Source of the DNA: DATAEE01 sp036258175
GTDB lineage: Bacteria; Acidobacteriota; Vicinamibacteria; Vicinamibacterales; 2-12-FULL-66-21
Direction of reading: 5' to 3'
NCBI GenBank assembly: GCA_036258175.1
Contig: DATAEE010000421.1
Span: forward strand, 1-64,000
DNA: 64,000 nucleotides
This document shows positions 15,396-27,739 of the stretch, in pieces. Below the pieces are notes generated by a model, which worked only from the letters and a program-made list of their open reading frames with translations, had not been told where the DNA came from and ran no database searches. The position numbers and the translations under genes were made by a program. Within the stretch, counting starts at the first letter, position 1. Every line of letters begins with the position of its first letter.

Positions 15396-16609
15396 ACCCC
15401 GTGTCCGTATCCGTGCGCGGCCAGAGCCTCGACGCCGGACTGCGCCGCGAGCGCCTCGGCGCGAGCCTCCTGGACGATCCGGCGCAAATCACCGTCGGTG
15501 ATCTGCTTCTGCGCGTCGGCGAGCGCCATCAGCCGGCGGTACACGCGATCGATCTCGAACCGGCTGAGCGCGCAGCCCAGCTCCTCGCACCGCTTCTGCA
15601 CGGCGTGCCGGCCGGAATGCTTGCCGAGCACGAGCGTCGCGCGCGGTACGCCGACCTCCTCCGGCCGCATGATTTCGTAGGTCCGGCGATCCTTCAGCAT
15701 GCCGTCCTGATGGATCCCGGCCTCGTGCGCAAAGGCATTGCGCCCGACGATCGCCTTGTTCGCCTGCACGGCCTCGCCGGTAATCGAGGTGAGCAGCTGG
15801 CTGGCCGTGTAAATCAGCCGCGTGTCGACGTCGGTCTGGAACGGGAGCCGATCGGATCGGACACGCGTGGCCATGACGATTTCTTCGAGCGAGGCGTTGC
15901 CGGCGCGTTCGCCGATCCCGTTGATCGTGCACTCGACCTGCCGCGCGCCGGCCCGGATCGCCGCCAGGCTGTTGGCGGCGGCGAGGCCCAGGTCGTCGTG
16001 GCAGTGCGTGCTCAGCACGGCGCGTTCAACGTTGGGCACGCGGGTCCGGATCGTCGAGAAGAACTCGAACACCTCGTCGGGCGTCGAGTAGCCCACGGTG
16101 TCGGGCAGGTTGATCGTCGCCGCGCCCGCGTCGATGACCGCTTCGATAATGCGGCAAAGGAACTCCAGATCGGTCCGCGTCGCGTCTTCCGCGGAAAACT
16201 GCACGTCGTCGGTATAGCGCCGTGCGAGGCGAACGGCGTCGACGGCGGCGTCCAGACAGGCCTCGCGGGTCATCCGGAGCTTTCGTGTGAGGTGCAGCTC
16301 AGAGGTCGCGATGAAGGTATGGATACGCGGCCGGGCGGCGTCCTGAAGCGCTTCGCCCGCGCGCTCGACGTCGGACCTGCAGCAACGCCCGAGCGCCGCG
16401 ACGATCGGCCGCCGGACCTCGGCGGCGACGCGCCGCACGGCCTCGCCGTCGGCTTCCGAAGCGATGGGAAACCCGGCTTCGATGATGTCCACGCCGAGCG
16501 CGTCGAGCGCGCGCGCCAGCCGCACCTTCTCGTCGATGTGCATCGAGAAGCCCGGCGCCTGCTCGCCGTCGCGGAGGGTCGTGTCGAAAATTCGGAGTCG
16601 ATCCGGCAT
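15392..16609 (-). CDS. leuA: 2-isopropylmalate synthase, short form without regulatory domain
   Basis: The enzyme condenses 2-oxoisovalerate with acetyl-CoA, the first committed step to leucine. The N-terminus has FDTTLRDGEQAPGFSM, followed by STHCHDDLGLAAANSLAA (metal-binding HxH), INGIGERAGNASLEEIVMA and the subdomain ending VLGKHSGRHAV. At 405 residues it stops where the C-terminal LeuA allosteric domain (about 110 residues in the usual 510-residue enzyme) would begin, so leucine feedback is probably absent. ATG 16609 follows a near-ideal leaderless promoter. Confidence 0.9.
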   Translation of the reverse strand: MPDRLRIFDTTLRDGEQAPGFSMHIDEKVRLARALDALGVDIIEAGFPIASEADGEAVRRVAAEVRRPIVAALGRCCRSDVERAGEALQDAARPRIHTFIATSELHLTRKLRMTREACLDAAVDAVRLARRYTDDVQFSAEDATRTDLEFLCRIIEAVIDAGAATINLPDTVGYSTPDEVFEFFSTIRTRVPNVERAVLSTHCHDDLGLAAANSLAAIRAGARQVECTINGIGERAGNASLEEIVMATRVRSDRLPFQTDVDTRLIYTASQLLTSITGEAVQANKAIVGRNAFAHEAGIHQDGMLKDRRTYEIMRPEEVGVPRATLVLGKHSGRHAVQKRCEELGCALSRFEIDRVYRRLMALADAQKQITDGDLRRIVQEARAEALAAQSGVEALAAHGYGHGV

Positions 16610-16615
16610 TCTGCC

Positions 16616-16644
16616 GTTGTACGCCCTGGGCGGGAACCTGTCAA
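16616..16644 (-). promoter_or_regulatory. leuA-leuB promoter (leaderless arrangement)
   Basis: On the minus strand a perfect TTGACA (16644-16639), a 17-nt spacer and TACAAC (16621-16616) are followed by 6 nt and the leuA ATG. Transcription should start at or next to the A of the start codon. A/T-rich sequence with a loose dyad (TTATC...CATAA, 16648-16669) lies just upstream, toward lysR, and may be a LysR-type binding site. Confidence 0.7.
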
Positions 16645-17561
16645 ATTTATCTTTTTTAAGAGAACATAAGCAGGTATTATCGCCCATCGACCTCGCCGAG
16701 CTTCGGACGTTCGTGGCGGTCGCCTCCGACCGCAGCTTTTCGCGCGCCGCCCGGCGGCTGCACCGCACACAGCCGGCGGTCAGCCAGGCGGTGCGCCGTC
16801 TCGAGGAAGCCGTCGGCGAGACGCTGTTCGACCGCTCGACCCGCGACGGGTCGTTGACCGACGCCGGGCGGGTGCTCCTGGAATACGCGCAGCGGCTGCT
16901 GCGCCTCGCGGACGAGGCGCAGCTGGCGGTGAGCGAGCTGCGTGACGTCCAGCGCGGCCGCGTGCTGATCGGCGCCAACGAGGCGGCGGTCCATGCGCTT
17001 CTGCCCGCGGCGGCAACCTTCCAGAGCCGCTATCCGGCGATTCAGATTGACGTCCGGCGCGTGCCATCGCGGCAGATCGCGGGCGAGGTCCTGGGGCGCA
17101 CGCTGGATTTCGGGGTGCTGACGTTCACACCGGCAGAACGGGGGCTCGCGGCTTTGTCCCTCGGCCGTGACGAACTGGTGCTGCTGACGCACCCGGCTCA
17201 CCCGCTTGCGCGGCGCCGGACGGTTTCGATGGCCGAGGTCGGCCGGCAGCCAGTCATTGCGCACAACGATCCGTCGCCGGCCCGCGAGCGCGTCCTCCGG
17301 ATCTTCGAGGCGCGTCAGGCGCCGCTGAACATCGCGATCGCGCTTCCGAGTCTCGACGGCATCAAGCGCGCTGTCGAGATGAAGCTGGGCGTCGCGCTGC
17401 TGCCGCGGCGCTGCGCGCTCGCCGAGATTGCACTCGGCCGGCTCGCCGCGGTCCATTTATCCGATTTGCGGATCAAGCGCCAGATTCGGTTCGTTTACCG
17501 GCAGGGAGGAGAGCTCTCGCGCGCCGCGGCGGCGTTTCTCGAAGTCGTCAAAACCCAGTGA
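16617..17561 (+). CDS. LysR-family transcriptional regulator
   Basis: The winged HTH begins IDLAELRTFVAVASDRSFS and continues AARRLHRTQPAVSQAVRRLE. The effector domain follows (VLIGANEAAVHALLPAA; LDFGVLTFTPAERGL). Where homologues start with Met (M-D-L-x-E-L) this gene has ATC at 16686, and no ATG/GTG/TTG occurs in frame closer than TTG 16617, which I use as the conventional boundary. A TATTAT box ends 5 nt before the ATC. It sits between leuA-leuB and leuC-leuD, so it probably regulates leucine synthesis. It overlaps the leuD end by 14 bp. Confidence 0.85.
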   Translation: MYALGGNLSNLSFLREHKQVLSPIDLAELRTFVAVASDRSFSRAARRLHRTQPAVSQAVRRLEEAVGETLFDRSTRDGSLTDAGRVLLEYAQRLLRLADEAQLAVSELRDVQRGRVLIGANEAAVHALLPAAATFQSRYPAIQIDVRRVPSRQIAGEVLGRTLDFGVLTFTPAERGLAALSLGRDELVLLTHPAHPLARRRTVSMAEVGRQPVIAHNDPSPARERVLRIFEARQAPLNIAIALPSLDGIKRAVEMKLGVALLPRRCALAEIALGRLAAVHLSDLRIKRQIRFVYRQGGELSRAAAAFLEVVKTQ

Positions 17562-18162
17562 CATAGGGCAATGCGCCGGCCACCCGCGCGATGGCCTCTG
17601 GCTCGCGCAGGAGCAGGCCGGTCGCGTCCCAATGCCCGGTGAGGAAGGACGCGCGCGCGCTCGCCGGCAGCGCGATCGGATGGCTGGTTCCACCCGCGCT
17701 CACACGCATGTCGGACAGCGACACGTCGACGATGGTGGCCGGATCCTTCTCGACGAGCGTCATAAGAGCGCCGGCAGCGTCGCGCGAGACCGCGACGCAG
17801 GGAACGCCCAATGCCACAGAGTTCGAGAAGAAAATTTCTGAGAACGACTCACCCACGACCGCGCGGATGCCCCAGCGGTGGAGCGCCTGCGGAGCATGCT
17901 CGCGTGAGGAGCCGCAGCCGAAGTTGGCATTGACGAGCAGGACCGTGGCGCCGGCATACGCCGGATCCGAGAAGGGATGCGGCTTGCCGTTGCCGGCGTT
18001 TGCACGCGCATCCGCCTCGCGCCGATCGTCCTCGAAGAGATGCGCTTCGAGGCCGGTGAACGTAATCGCGCGGAGGAACCGGGCCGGCATGATGCGGTCC
18101 GTGTCGATGCTGTCGCCCCGCATCGGCAACGCTCTGCCCGACACGCGATCGACGGCGCTCAT
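17548..18162 (-). CDS. leuD: 3-isopropylmalate dehydratase small subunit
   Basis: LeuD forms the swivelling half of the isopropylmalate isomerase with LeuC. The product has DSIDTDRIMPARFLRAI near the N-terminus and NFGCGSSREHAPQALHRWGI, the active-site loop. SEIFFSNSVALGVPC follows. At 204 residues it is complete. ATG 18162 overlaps the leuC stop by 4 bp, so the two subunits are translationally coupled. Confidence 0.95.
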   Translation of the reverse strand: MSAVDRVSGRALPMRGDSIDTDRIMPARFLRAITFTGLEAHLFEDDRREADARANAGNGKPHPFSDPAYAGATVLLVNANFGCGSSREHAPQALHRWGIRAVVGESFSEIFFSNSVALGVPCVAVSRDAAGALMTLVEKDPATIVDVSLSDMRVSAGGTSHPIALPASARASFLTGHWDATGLLLREPEAIARVAGALPYVTGF

Positions 18163-19586
18163 CGGACTGCCGGGCTTTCTGGCGCTGGGATCATCGTCCT
18201 GACGTCCACGACCTCCCCTGCAATGGCCGCAGCGGCGACCATGGCCGGGCTCATCAGGAGCGTGCGTCCGGTCGGACTCCCCTGGCGGCCCTTGAAGTTC
18301 CGGTTCGAGGAGGACGCGCAGATCTCGCGTCCTTCCAACCGATCGGTATTCATCGCAAGGCACATCGAACAGCCGGCGCCCCGCCATTCGAAACCGGCGT
18401 CCCGGAACAGCCGATCGAGCCCTTCCCGCTCCGCCGCATGCGACACCGCCTGCGAGCCGGGAACGACGAGGCCCCGCACGCGCGGCGCCACGTGCCGTCC
18501 CGTCACGATCCGCGCCGCCTCGCGCAGGTCGGACAGTCGTGCGTTGGTGCACGAACCAATGAAAGCGACGTCGACCGGTGTGCCGGCGATCGGCGCGCCG
18601 GGCGCCAGCCCCATGAACTCGAGCGCCTCAGCGAGCGAGGTGCGTTCCTGCGGCGGAACATCCGTCGGCGAGGGAATCCGTTCGTCCACCGCGACCGACT
18701 GACCGGGATTGATCCCGAAGGTCACCGTCGGGCGAATCGTAGCCCCGTCCAGCGTCACCTCATCGTCGTACGTCGCGTTGCGATCGGACGCCATCGACGC
18801 CCACCACTGCACGGCACGTTCGAACGCGTCGCCACGTGGACTGAACGGACGTCCCTCCAGATACCGGAACGTCGTCTCGTCCGGATTGACGTAGCCGGCG
18901 CGCGCGCCGCCCTCGATGGACATGTTGCAGATCGTCATCCGCTCGTCCTGAGTCATGCGCTCGACCACGGGACCGGCGTATTCGTAGGCGTAGCCCACGC
19001 CGCCCTGGACGCCAAGACGCCGGATGATCTCGAGGATGACGTCCTTCGCGTAGACGCCGCGGCCGAGCGTCCCCTCAACCGAGATTCGCCGCACCTTGAG
19101 CGGGCTCATCGCGAGCGTTTGCGAGGCGAGCACGTCGCGCACCTGTGAGGTGCCGATTCCGAACGCGATGGCGCCGAACGCGCCGTGCGTGGAGGTGTGG
19201 CTGTCGCCGCACGCGATCGTCATGCCCGGCTGCGTCAGCCCGAGCTCGGGCCCGATCACATGCACGATTCCCTGACGTCCGCTGCTCAGGTCGGCCATCG
19301 GAATGCCGTAGTCGCGACAGTTCCGCTCGAGCGCCGACATCATGTCTTCGGCCATCACGTCGAGAAACGGCCGTCGCTGATCCTTCGTCGGCACGATGTG
19401 ATCGACGGTCGCGAACGTGCGGTCCGGCCGGCTGACGCGCCATCCCCGCGCGCGCAGCATGTCGAACGCCTGCGGACTCGTCACTTCGTGCACCAGGTGC
19501 AGCCCGATGAAGAGCTGCGTCTGGCCGTTCGGCAGAGTGCGGACGGTGTGGGCGCGCCAAACCTTCTCGAGCAGTGTTTCGCCCAT
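18159..19586 (-). CDS. leuC: 3-isopropylmalate dehydratase large subunit
   Basis: LeuC carries the 4Fe-4S cluster of the isomerase that converts 2- to 3-isopropylmalate. It shows the aconitase-family signatures CGDSHTSTHGAFGAIAFGIG, VAFIGSCTNARLSDL and GAGCSMCLAMN, which give the three cluster cysteines. HLVHEVTSPQAFDMLR lies near the start. ATG 19586 gives 475 residues, the usual length. The gene diverges from the UvrD-type helicase gene across a 46-bp gap with overlapping -10 sequences. Confidence 0.96.
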   Translation of the reverse strand: MGETLLEKVWRAHTVRTLPNGQTQLFIGLHLVHEVTSPQAFDMLRARGWRVSRPDRTFATVDHIVPTKDQRRPFLDVMAEDMMSALERNCRDYGIPMADLSSGRQGIVHVIGPELGLTQPGMTIACGDSHTSTHGAFGAIAFGIGTSQVRDVLASQTLAMSPLKVRRISVEGTLGRGVYAKDVILEIIRRLGVQGGVGYAYEYAGPVVERMTQDERMTICNMSIEGGARAGYVNPDETTFRYLEGRPFSPRGDAFERAVQWWASMASDRNATYDDEVTLDGATIRPTVTFGINPGQSVAVDERIPSPTDVPPQERTSLAEALEFMGLAPGAPIAGTPVDVAFIGSCTNARLSDLREAARIVTGRHVAPRVRGLVVPGSQAVSHAAEREGLDRLFRDAGFEWRGAGCSMCLAMNTDRLEGREICASSSNRNFKGRQGSPTGRTLLMSPAMVAAAAIAGEVVDVRTMIPAPESPAVR

Positions 19587-19598
19587 CTCTGACGATGC

Positions 19599-19605
19599 TA
19601 CTATA
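19599..19605. promoter_or_regulatory. overlapping opposed -10 elements between leuC and the helicase gene
   Basis: The heptamer TACTATA reads TACTAT on the plus strand and TATAGT on the minus strand, each 4-5 of 6 to the -10 consensus. The leuC ATG lies 13 nt from its hexamer and the helicase ATG 28 nt from the other. No clear -35 boxes were found. Confidence 0.4.
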
Positions 19606-19632
19606 CCGATCTTCGGCCCCGGCCTCCGCGAA

Positions 19633-21927
19633 ATGGATTTCCTCAAAGATCTCAACGACGCGCAGCGTGAAGCGGTGCTCCACACGGACGGCCCGCTGCT
19701 GATTCTGGCCGGCGCCGGATCGGGCAAGACGCGCGCGATCACGTACCGCGTTGCGTACTTGATCGGCAACGGCCTTGCTGACCCGGACAACGTACTCGCC
19801 GTCACGTTCACGAACAAGGCGGCCGACGAGATGCGCGAACGGGTCGCGCGCCTGATTGGCGACGAGGCGGAGCGCGTCTGGATATCGACGTTCCATTCCT
19901 TCTGCGCACGCCTCCTCCGCCGCGAGGGGCCGCACATCGGCCTCTCCCGCGATTTCGTGATCTACGACACTTCCGACCAGAACGCCGTCGTCAAGCGCGT
20001 CCTGAAGGATCTCGGCATCGACGACAAGGATCTGGCGCCGCGAGTGGCGTTGTCGCGAATCAGCTCAGCCAAGAACCGCATGGAAGGGCCGACAGAGCTG
20101 CGCGCTTCCGGCTGGAGCCTGCGCGACGAGCAGATCGCCAAAATCTACGAACGCTATCTCGCCGCGCTGGCCGACGCGAACGCGCTCGACTTCGACGATC
20201 TTCTGCTGAAGACGGTCGAGCTCGTCGAGAAGTCCGAACAGGTGCGCGGCAAATACGCGCACAAGTTCCGGTACATCATGGTCGACGAGTACCAGGATAC
20301 GAACCGGCCGCAGTATCTCCTGGTCCGCCGCCTCGCCGAGGTCCACCGCAATCTGGCCGTTGTCGGCGACCCCGATCAGTCCATCTACAAGTGGCGCGGC
20401 GCCGACCTGCGCAACATCCTCGACTTCGAGCACGACTTTCCGGAAACAGCCATCATCCGGCTCGAGCAGAACTATCGCTCGACGCAGATCATTCTCGACG
20501 CGGCGAGCGCGGTCATTCGGCAGAACCGGAACCGCAAGGACAAACGGCTGTGGACGGATCGTGGCGGCGGCGCGCCGATCGTGTACTTCCGCAGCGGCGA
20601 CGAGCTGGAAGAGGCGGACTTCATCACCCGCACGATGCTGCAGGCGCGGCGCGAAGGGGTCGAGTCGACGCTCGCGGTCCTCTATCGCACGAACGCGCAG
20701 TCGCGCGCGATTGAAGACGCGCTGATGCGGGAGGCGATTCCCTATCGGATCGTCGGCGGCGTCAGGTTCTACGAACGCAAGGAGATCAAGGACACGCTCG
20801 CGTACTTGAAGCTCGTCATCAACCCCAACGACGACGTGAGCCTTCGCCGTGTGATCAACGTTCCCACGCGCGGCATCGGCAAAGGCGTCATGGATGCGCT
20901 CGACGCGATCGAACCCGAGGCGCTGATCCGCCATGAATCGCCATTGCTGGCTGGCGCTGCGAACGGCCCCTCCACCCGGTCGCTCTGGGCCCGGCTCGGC
21001 TATGCCATCGACGCGCGCGCCGTGACGGCACGGGCGTCCGCTTCGCTGAACGCGTTCCGCGATTTGATTAGCAACCTGACCGCGGCGGCGAGAGTCGATT
21101 CGGTGTCAATTGCGATCGGCAAGATGCTCGATCAATCCGGCTACCTGAACGACCTGCGTGAAGAGAACACGGAGGAAGCCGAAGAACGCATTCGCAACCT
21201 GATGGAGCTGGTCTCCGCCGCACGCGAGTACGAGTCGCGAGAGCGGGAGCCGACGCTGGGCGGCTTCGTCGATCGCCTGTCGCTGCTGTCGGAAGCAGAC
21301 GAGGAGTCCGGATCGAAGGACGCGCGCGTCTGGCTGATGACACTGCACGCCGCGAAGGGACTCGAATTCCCCGTCGTCATCATGGCCGGCATGGAGGAGG
21401 GCCTGTTTCCACATGCCCGCGCCAGCGAGGACGAAGAGGACCTGGAGGAAGAGCGGCGACTGTGCTACGTCGGGATGACGCGTGCCGGCACGCGTCTGAT
21501 CCTCACCGGCGCCGCGCGCCGCCGGGTGTTCGGCGAATATCAGGGCACCGAGCCGTCGCGCTTCCTCGACGAGATTCCGGCCGCGCTCGTGGAGCGGATC
21601 GCGCCCACGTGGGTGTCGCCAGCGCAGGCGCAGTTCCGGCACGAGCATTACGCGTTTCGGACGAACCCGTACGGGCGGCGCAAAGGCGGCGGGCGCGGGA
21701 CGTGGCGCGAAGATTCGCCCGAGTACGGGCCGGCGTTCACCTACGAGAGCGAAGATCAGTCGGCGGAAGAACTACGGCTCGGGATGCGGGTCCGCCACGA
21801 GCAGTTCGGCGTCGGTACCGTCGTCGCGGTCGAAGCGTACAAGGACGATCAGAAGGTGACCGTGCGGTTCAACGGCGCCGGTGTCAAGAAACTGATCGCG
21901 CGCTACGCGAAGCTCACGCGGGCTTGA
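19633..21927 (+). CDS. UvrD/PcrA/Rep-type DNA helicase
   Basis: This superfamily 1A 3'-5' helicase acts in DNA repair and replication-conflict resolution. It begins MDFLKDLNDAQREAVLHTDG. Walker A is AGAGSGKTRAI (about residues 29-39), motif II VDEYQDTNRPQYLL, and motif III GDPDQSIYKWRGAD. LMTLHAAKGLEFPVV and RRLCYVGMTRA are motifs V and VI. The C-terminus ends in a Tudor-like element (GMRVRHEQFGVGTVV) typical of UvrD/PcrA. At 764 residues it is full length. Its end overlaps the convergent lipoprotein gene by 14 bp. Confidence 0.93.
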   Translation: MDFLKDLNDAQREAVLHTDGPLLILAGAGSGKTRAITYRVAYLIGNGLADPDNVLAVTFTNKAADEMRERVARLIGDEAERVWISTFHSFCARLLRREGPHIGLSRDFVIYDTSDQNAVVKRVLKDLGIDDKDLAPRVALSRISSAKNRMEGPTELRASGWSLRDEQIAKIYERYLAALADANALDFDDLLLKTVELVEKSEQVRGKYAHKFRYIMVDEYQDTNRPQYLLVRRLAEVHRNLAVVGDPDQSIYKWRGADLRNILDFEHDFPETAIIRLEQNYRSTQIILDAASAVIRQNRNRKDKRLWTDRGGGAPIVYFRSGDELEEADFITRTMLQARREGVESTLAVLYRTNAQSRAIEDALMREAIPYRIVGGVRFYERKEIKDTLAYLKLVINPNDDVSLRRVINVPTRGIGKGVMDALDAIEPEALIRHESPLLAGAANGPSTRSLWARLGYAIDARAVTARASASLNAFRDLISNLTAAARVDSVSIAIGKMLDQSGYLNDLREENTEEAEERIRNLMELVSAAREYESREREPTLGGFVDRLSLLSEADEESGSKDARVWLMTLHAAKGLEFPVVIMAGMEEGLFPHARASEDEEDLEEERRLCYVGMTRAGTRLILTGAARRRVFGEYQGTEPSRFLDEIPAALVERIAPTWVSPAQAQFRHEHYAFRTNPYGRRKGGGRGTWREDSPEYGPAFTYESEDQSAEELRLGMRVRHEQFGVGTVVAVEAYKDDQKVTVRFNGAGVKKLIARYAKLTRA

Positions 21928-22618
21928 TCCCCGTGATAATCCAGCGTCCGACGCGTTCTCCTTCTGGTCCCTTGAGCTCCGCCCGTTCCATCGTGACGAT
22001 CAGCTTCTGCGTCGAGATCTGGTCACCTTTCCTCACCTGCGCGTCGATGGTGACCTCCTTCGTCACGAGATCACCGTCGTAGTCGTCGATGTCAATCGGA
22101 CGGCGCGCGTCGTACGTGCTGATCTCGGCGGTCCGTCGCTCCCGATTGAGGTGGATTCTTGCCTCGGATGTCTTCTTGGCGTGGACCGCCATGTCCTGCC
22201 GCCACTTCGCCCATGTCGCCTGAACGGCCGCGTCCTTGCCGGAAACCTTCGCTTTCGTCGCTTCGGCTCTCACGACGCGGCTGATGGCTTCACTGTTCTC
22301 CTTCTGGTACGCGTTTTTCTGCTTCGTGAACTCATCGTCCGCGGCTTTGGCTTCCTTGTACGCCTTCGCGTACTCGCGCAGCTTGAGCGGCGTCCGCTTT
22401 CCCTCACTGACGCCGACGATGCTGAATCGCTCGACCGCGCCGTCCTTGTCCCGATCGAAATTGACGGTCGCGAATGTACCAAGGGTGGTCGTGTCGCGAA
22501 GTCTGTTGGCGTCGAAAAACTTGCTCAGGATCTGCTGCTCACCGCCCGAAGAACACGCGGAAGCCAGCAGCACGGCGATGGCGACGAATCGCATGGACCG
22601 ATGCACGAGGGGATGCAT
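21914..22618 (-). CDS. putative lipoprotein, function unknown
   Basis: A signal peptide with a lipobox (VLLASAC, Cys at about residue 22) is followed by about 210 residues without recognised domains. The middle is a charged, probably helical stretch (EYAKAYKEAKAADDEFTKQK). The C-terminal third looks beta-rich (VTKEVTIDAQVRKGDQ; LIVTMERAELKG; RWIITGIKPA). The end overlaps the helicase gene by 14 bp. No function inferred. Confidence 0.7.
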   Translation of the reverse strand: MHPLVHRSMRFVAIAVLLASACSSGGEQQILSKFFDANRLRDTTTLGTFATVNFDRDKDGAVERFSIVGVSEGKRTPLKLREYAKAYKEAKAADDEFTKQKNAYQKENSEAISRVVRAEATKAKVSGKDAAVQATWAKWRQDMAVHAKKTSEARIHLNRERRTAEISTYDARRPIDIDDYDGDLVTKEVTIDAQVRKGDQISTQKLIVTMERAELKGPEGERVGRWIITGIKPA

Positions 22619-22681
22619 GATCAGCCTCCCGGTCCGGGTTGTCCGCCGGACCCTACGATATGGGCGCCGTTTCTTCTAACG

Positions 22682-25157
<2,476 letters not shown>

Positions 25158-25165
<8 letters not shown>

Positions 25166-27734
25166 CGAGGTTCTTTACATCGAGGGCATTGTCTTCGATG
25201 AACTTCCGGCGGGGCTCGACCTGATCGCCCATCAGCGTCGTGAACATCAGGTCCGCTTCGGTGTGGTCTTCGGCCTTGACCTGCAGCAGCGTCCGCGTCT
25301 CCGGCCGCATCGTCGTCGCCCATAGCGTCTCGGGATTCATCTCGCCGAGACCCTTGTAGCGATTGATCGCGATGCCCTTCTTGCCCGCGGCGATGAACAG
25401 CTCGACCAGATCGTCGAGTGAGTCCACTTTCACGTCGGTCTTCGCGATCGACCGTGGCTCCGCCGCGAGTTTCGTGGCCGGGTCGAGCGGAGCCCCTCCG
25501 ACCGCGGTGCCGGAGGCCGCGGCGCCTTCCCCGTCGCCGTCCTCAGGGGCTTCTTCGTGCGCCGCGCCGGTGAGCGTCGTGACGATCATCGGCCCGCGGA
25601 TACCGCGGACGTCCTGATAACTCCCCAGCAGCGTCCGGAACTCGACGGTTGTCACGAAATCCAGATCGATGCGGTAGTGCCGCGGGTATCCCGCGCTGCG
25701 ATCCTCGATCGCGAGCGCGAACGCCTGATGTTCTTCGTCGGACTGCACGGTGACCGTGCGCTGCGGCGTCGTCAGGGTTGCCGCCAGCGCCTCGACCGCC
25801 TGCCGGTCCGAGAAGAAGATTTTGTCGCGCGCGCCCTGCTCGAGAAGGGCGAGCACGATATCCCGTGCGGGGATCCGGCGCTCGACAATCTGCAGGTACT
25901 TGCGGAACGCCATCATCTTCTGCAGCTTCCGCTCGAGCGCGTCGCCCGTGAGCTCCGACCCGTCCGGCAGCTTGACGACGCGGGACTCGGTCGCGCGCCG
26001 CATCAGGTACGTCTCGAGATCGCGCTCGTCCTTGATGAATGTCTCGCTGCGGCCGCGCTTGGAGCGGAAGAGCGGCGGCTGGGCGATGTACACGAACCCG
26101 CCGTCCACCAGATCGCGCATCTGACGGTAGAAGAACGTCAGCAGCAGCGTCCGGATGTGAGAGCCGTCCACGTCGGCGTCGGTCATGATGATGATGCGGT
26201 GATAGCGGAGCTTCGTGATGTCGAAGTCTTCTTTCCCAATCCCGCACCCGAGCGCCGCGATCATGGTCTTGATCTCGTCGCTCGACAGCATCTTGTCGAA
26301 CCGCGCCTTCTCGACGTTGAGGATCTTGCCTTTGATCGGAAGGATCGCCTGGAAGCGGCGATCGCGGCCCTGCTTCGCGGAGCCGCCGGCCGACTCACCC
26401 TCGACGATATAGAGCTCGCTCTGCGCGGGGTCGCGTTCCTGACAATCCGCGAGCTTTCCGGGCAGCGATGAGTTGTCGAGCGCTCCCTTGCGACGGACGA
26501 GATCCCGGGCTTTCCGGGCCGCCTCACGCGCCCGCGCCGCATCAACGGTCTTGGCGATGATCCGCTTCGAGATCGACGGGTTCTGCTCGAGGAAGGCCCC
26601 GAGCTTGTCGTTGATCACCGCTTCGACGATGCCCTTCACTTCGGTGTTGCCGAGCTTCGTCTTCGTCTGACCTTCGAACTGCGGCCGCGGGATCTTGACG
26701 CTGATGACGGCCGTCAGACCTTCGCGGATGTCATCGCCGCCGATGCTCTCCTTCAGGTCCTTGGCCAGGTTGTTCTTCGACGCGTAGAAGTTGATCGTCC
26801 GCGTCAGCGCCGACCGGAAGCCAGAGAGGTGCGTTCCGCCCTCGACCGTGTTGATGTTGTTCGCGAAGGAATACACCGTCTCGGAGTACCCATCGTTCCA
26901 CTGCAGCGCGATTTCGACGTCGATCCCATCTTTCTCGCCCTTCATGAAGATGGGCTTCTCGTTGACCGCGGCCTTGTTCGTGTTCAGGTACTTCACGAAG
27001 GAGACGATGCCGCCTTCGTACAGAAACCTATGGCTCTTCTCCGTCCGCTCGTCGTCGAGCGTGATGGTCACGCCGCCGTTCAGGAATGCGAGCTCGCGCA
27101 GTCGTTGCGCAAGCGTGTCGAAGCTGAAGTCGATCGTCTCGAAGACTTGCGGGTCAGGCTTGAACGTGACTTTCGTACCCCGGCGCTTGGTGGTGCCGGT
27201 GACTTCGAGCTCACCAAGCGGCTTACCGCGTTCGTACGCCTGCTGGTACACCTGGCCGTCCCGCCAGATTTCCACTTCGAGTCGCTCTGAAAGCGCATTG
27301 ACGACAGAGACGCCTACACCGTGGAGTCCGCCGGCGACCTTGTAGCTGTCGTTGTCGAACTTGCCGCCAGCATGGAGCATCGTGAGCACGACTTCGGCAG
27401 CCGACTTGCCGCTCGCGTGCCGGTCGACCGGAATCCCACGGCCGTTGTCGATAACGGTGACCGTGTTGTCGATGTGAATCGACACGTTGACCTGATCGCA
27501 GAATCCGGCCAGCGCCTCGTCGACCGAGTTGTCGACGATCTCGTAGACGAGATGGTGCAGTCCGGGCGCGCCCGTGGACCCGATGTACATGGCGGGCCGC
27601 TTCCGGACCGCCTCGAGCCCTTCGAGGACCTTGATCTTGTCGGCGCGGTACTCGTCGGCAATGGCGGCGGACGGTTCTACGGCCGTCCGCCCTGGGAGAT
27701 TGGTGTCGATGTCGTCTCGTTCCGAATGGTTCAC
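25158..27734 (-). CDS. gyrB: DNA gyrase subunit B
   Basis: GyrB supplies ATPase and TOPRIM domains. The GHKL ATPase shows EIVDNSVDEALAG, DNGRGIPVD and GGLHGVGVSVVNALS. The TOPRIM region shows IVEGESAGGSAKQGRDR (about residue 440) and DADVDGSHIRTLLL. The C-terminus has INRYKGLGEMNPETLW. At 858 residues it is longer than most: an acidic, Ala/Gly-rich insertion (AHEEAPEDGDGEGAAA, about residue 725) lies in an expanded C-terminal region. GTG 27734 is chosen because it lies 5 bp after the dnaN stop with GAGGAT upstream. Confidence 0.96.
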
Positions 27735-27739
27735 GCGCG

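Noticed and set aside
15122..16669. 515-codon frame antisense to leuB and leuA
   Set aside because: Same artefact: Arg/Ala-rich composition and complete overlap with two certain genes.
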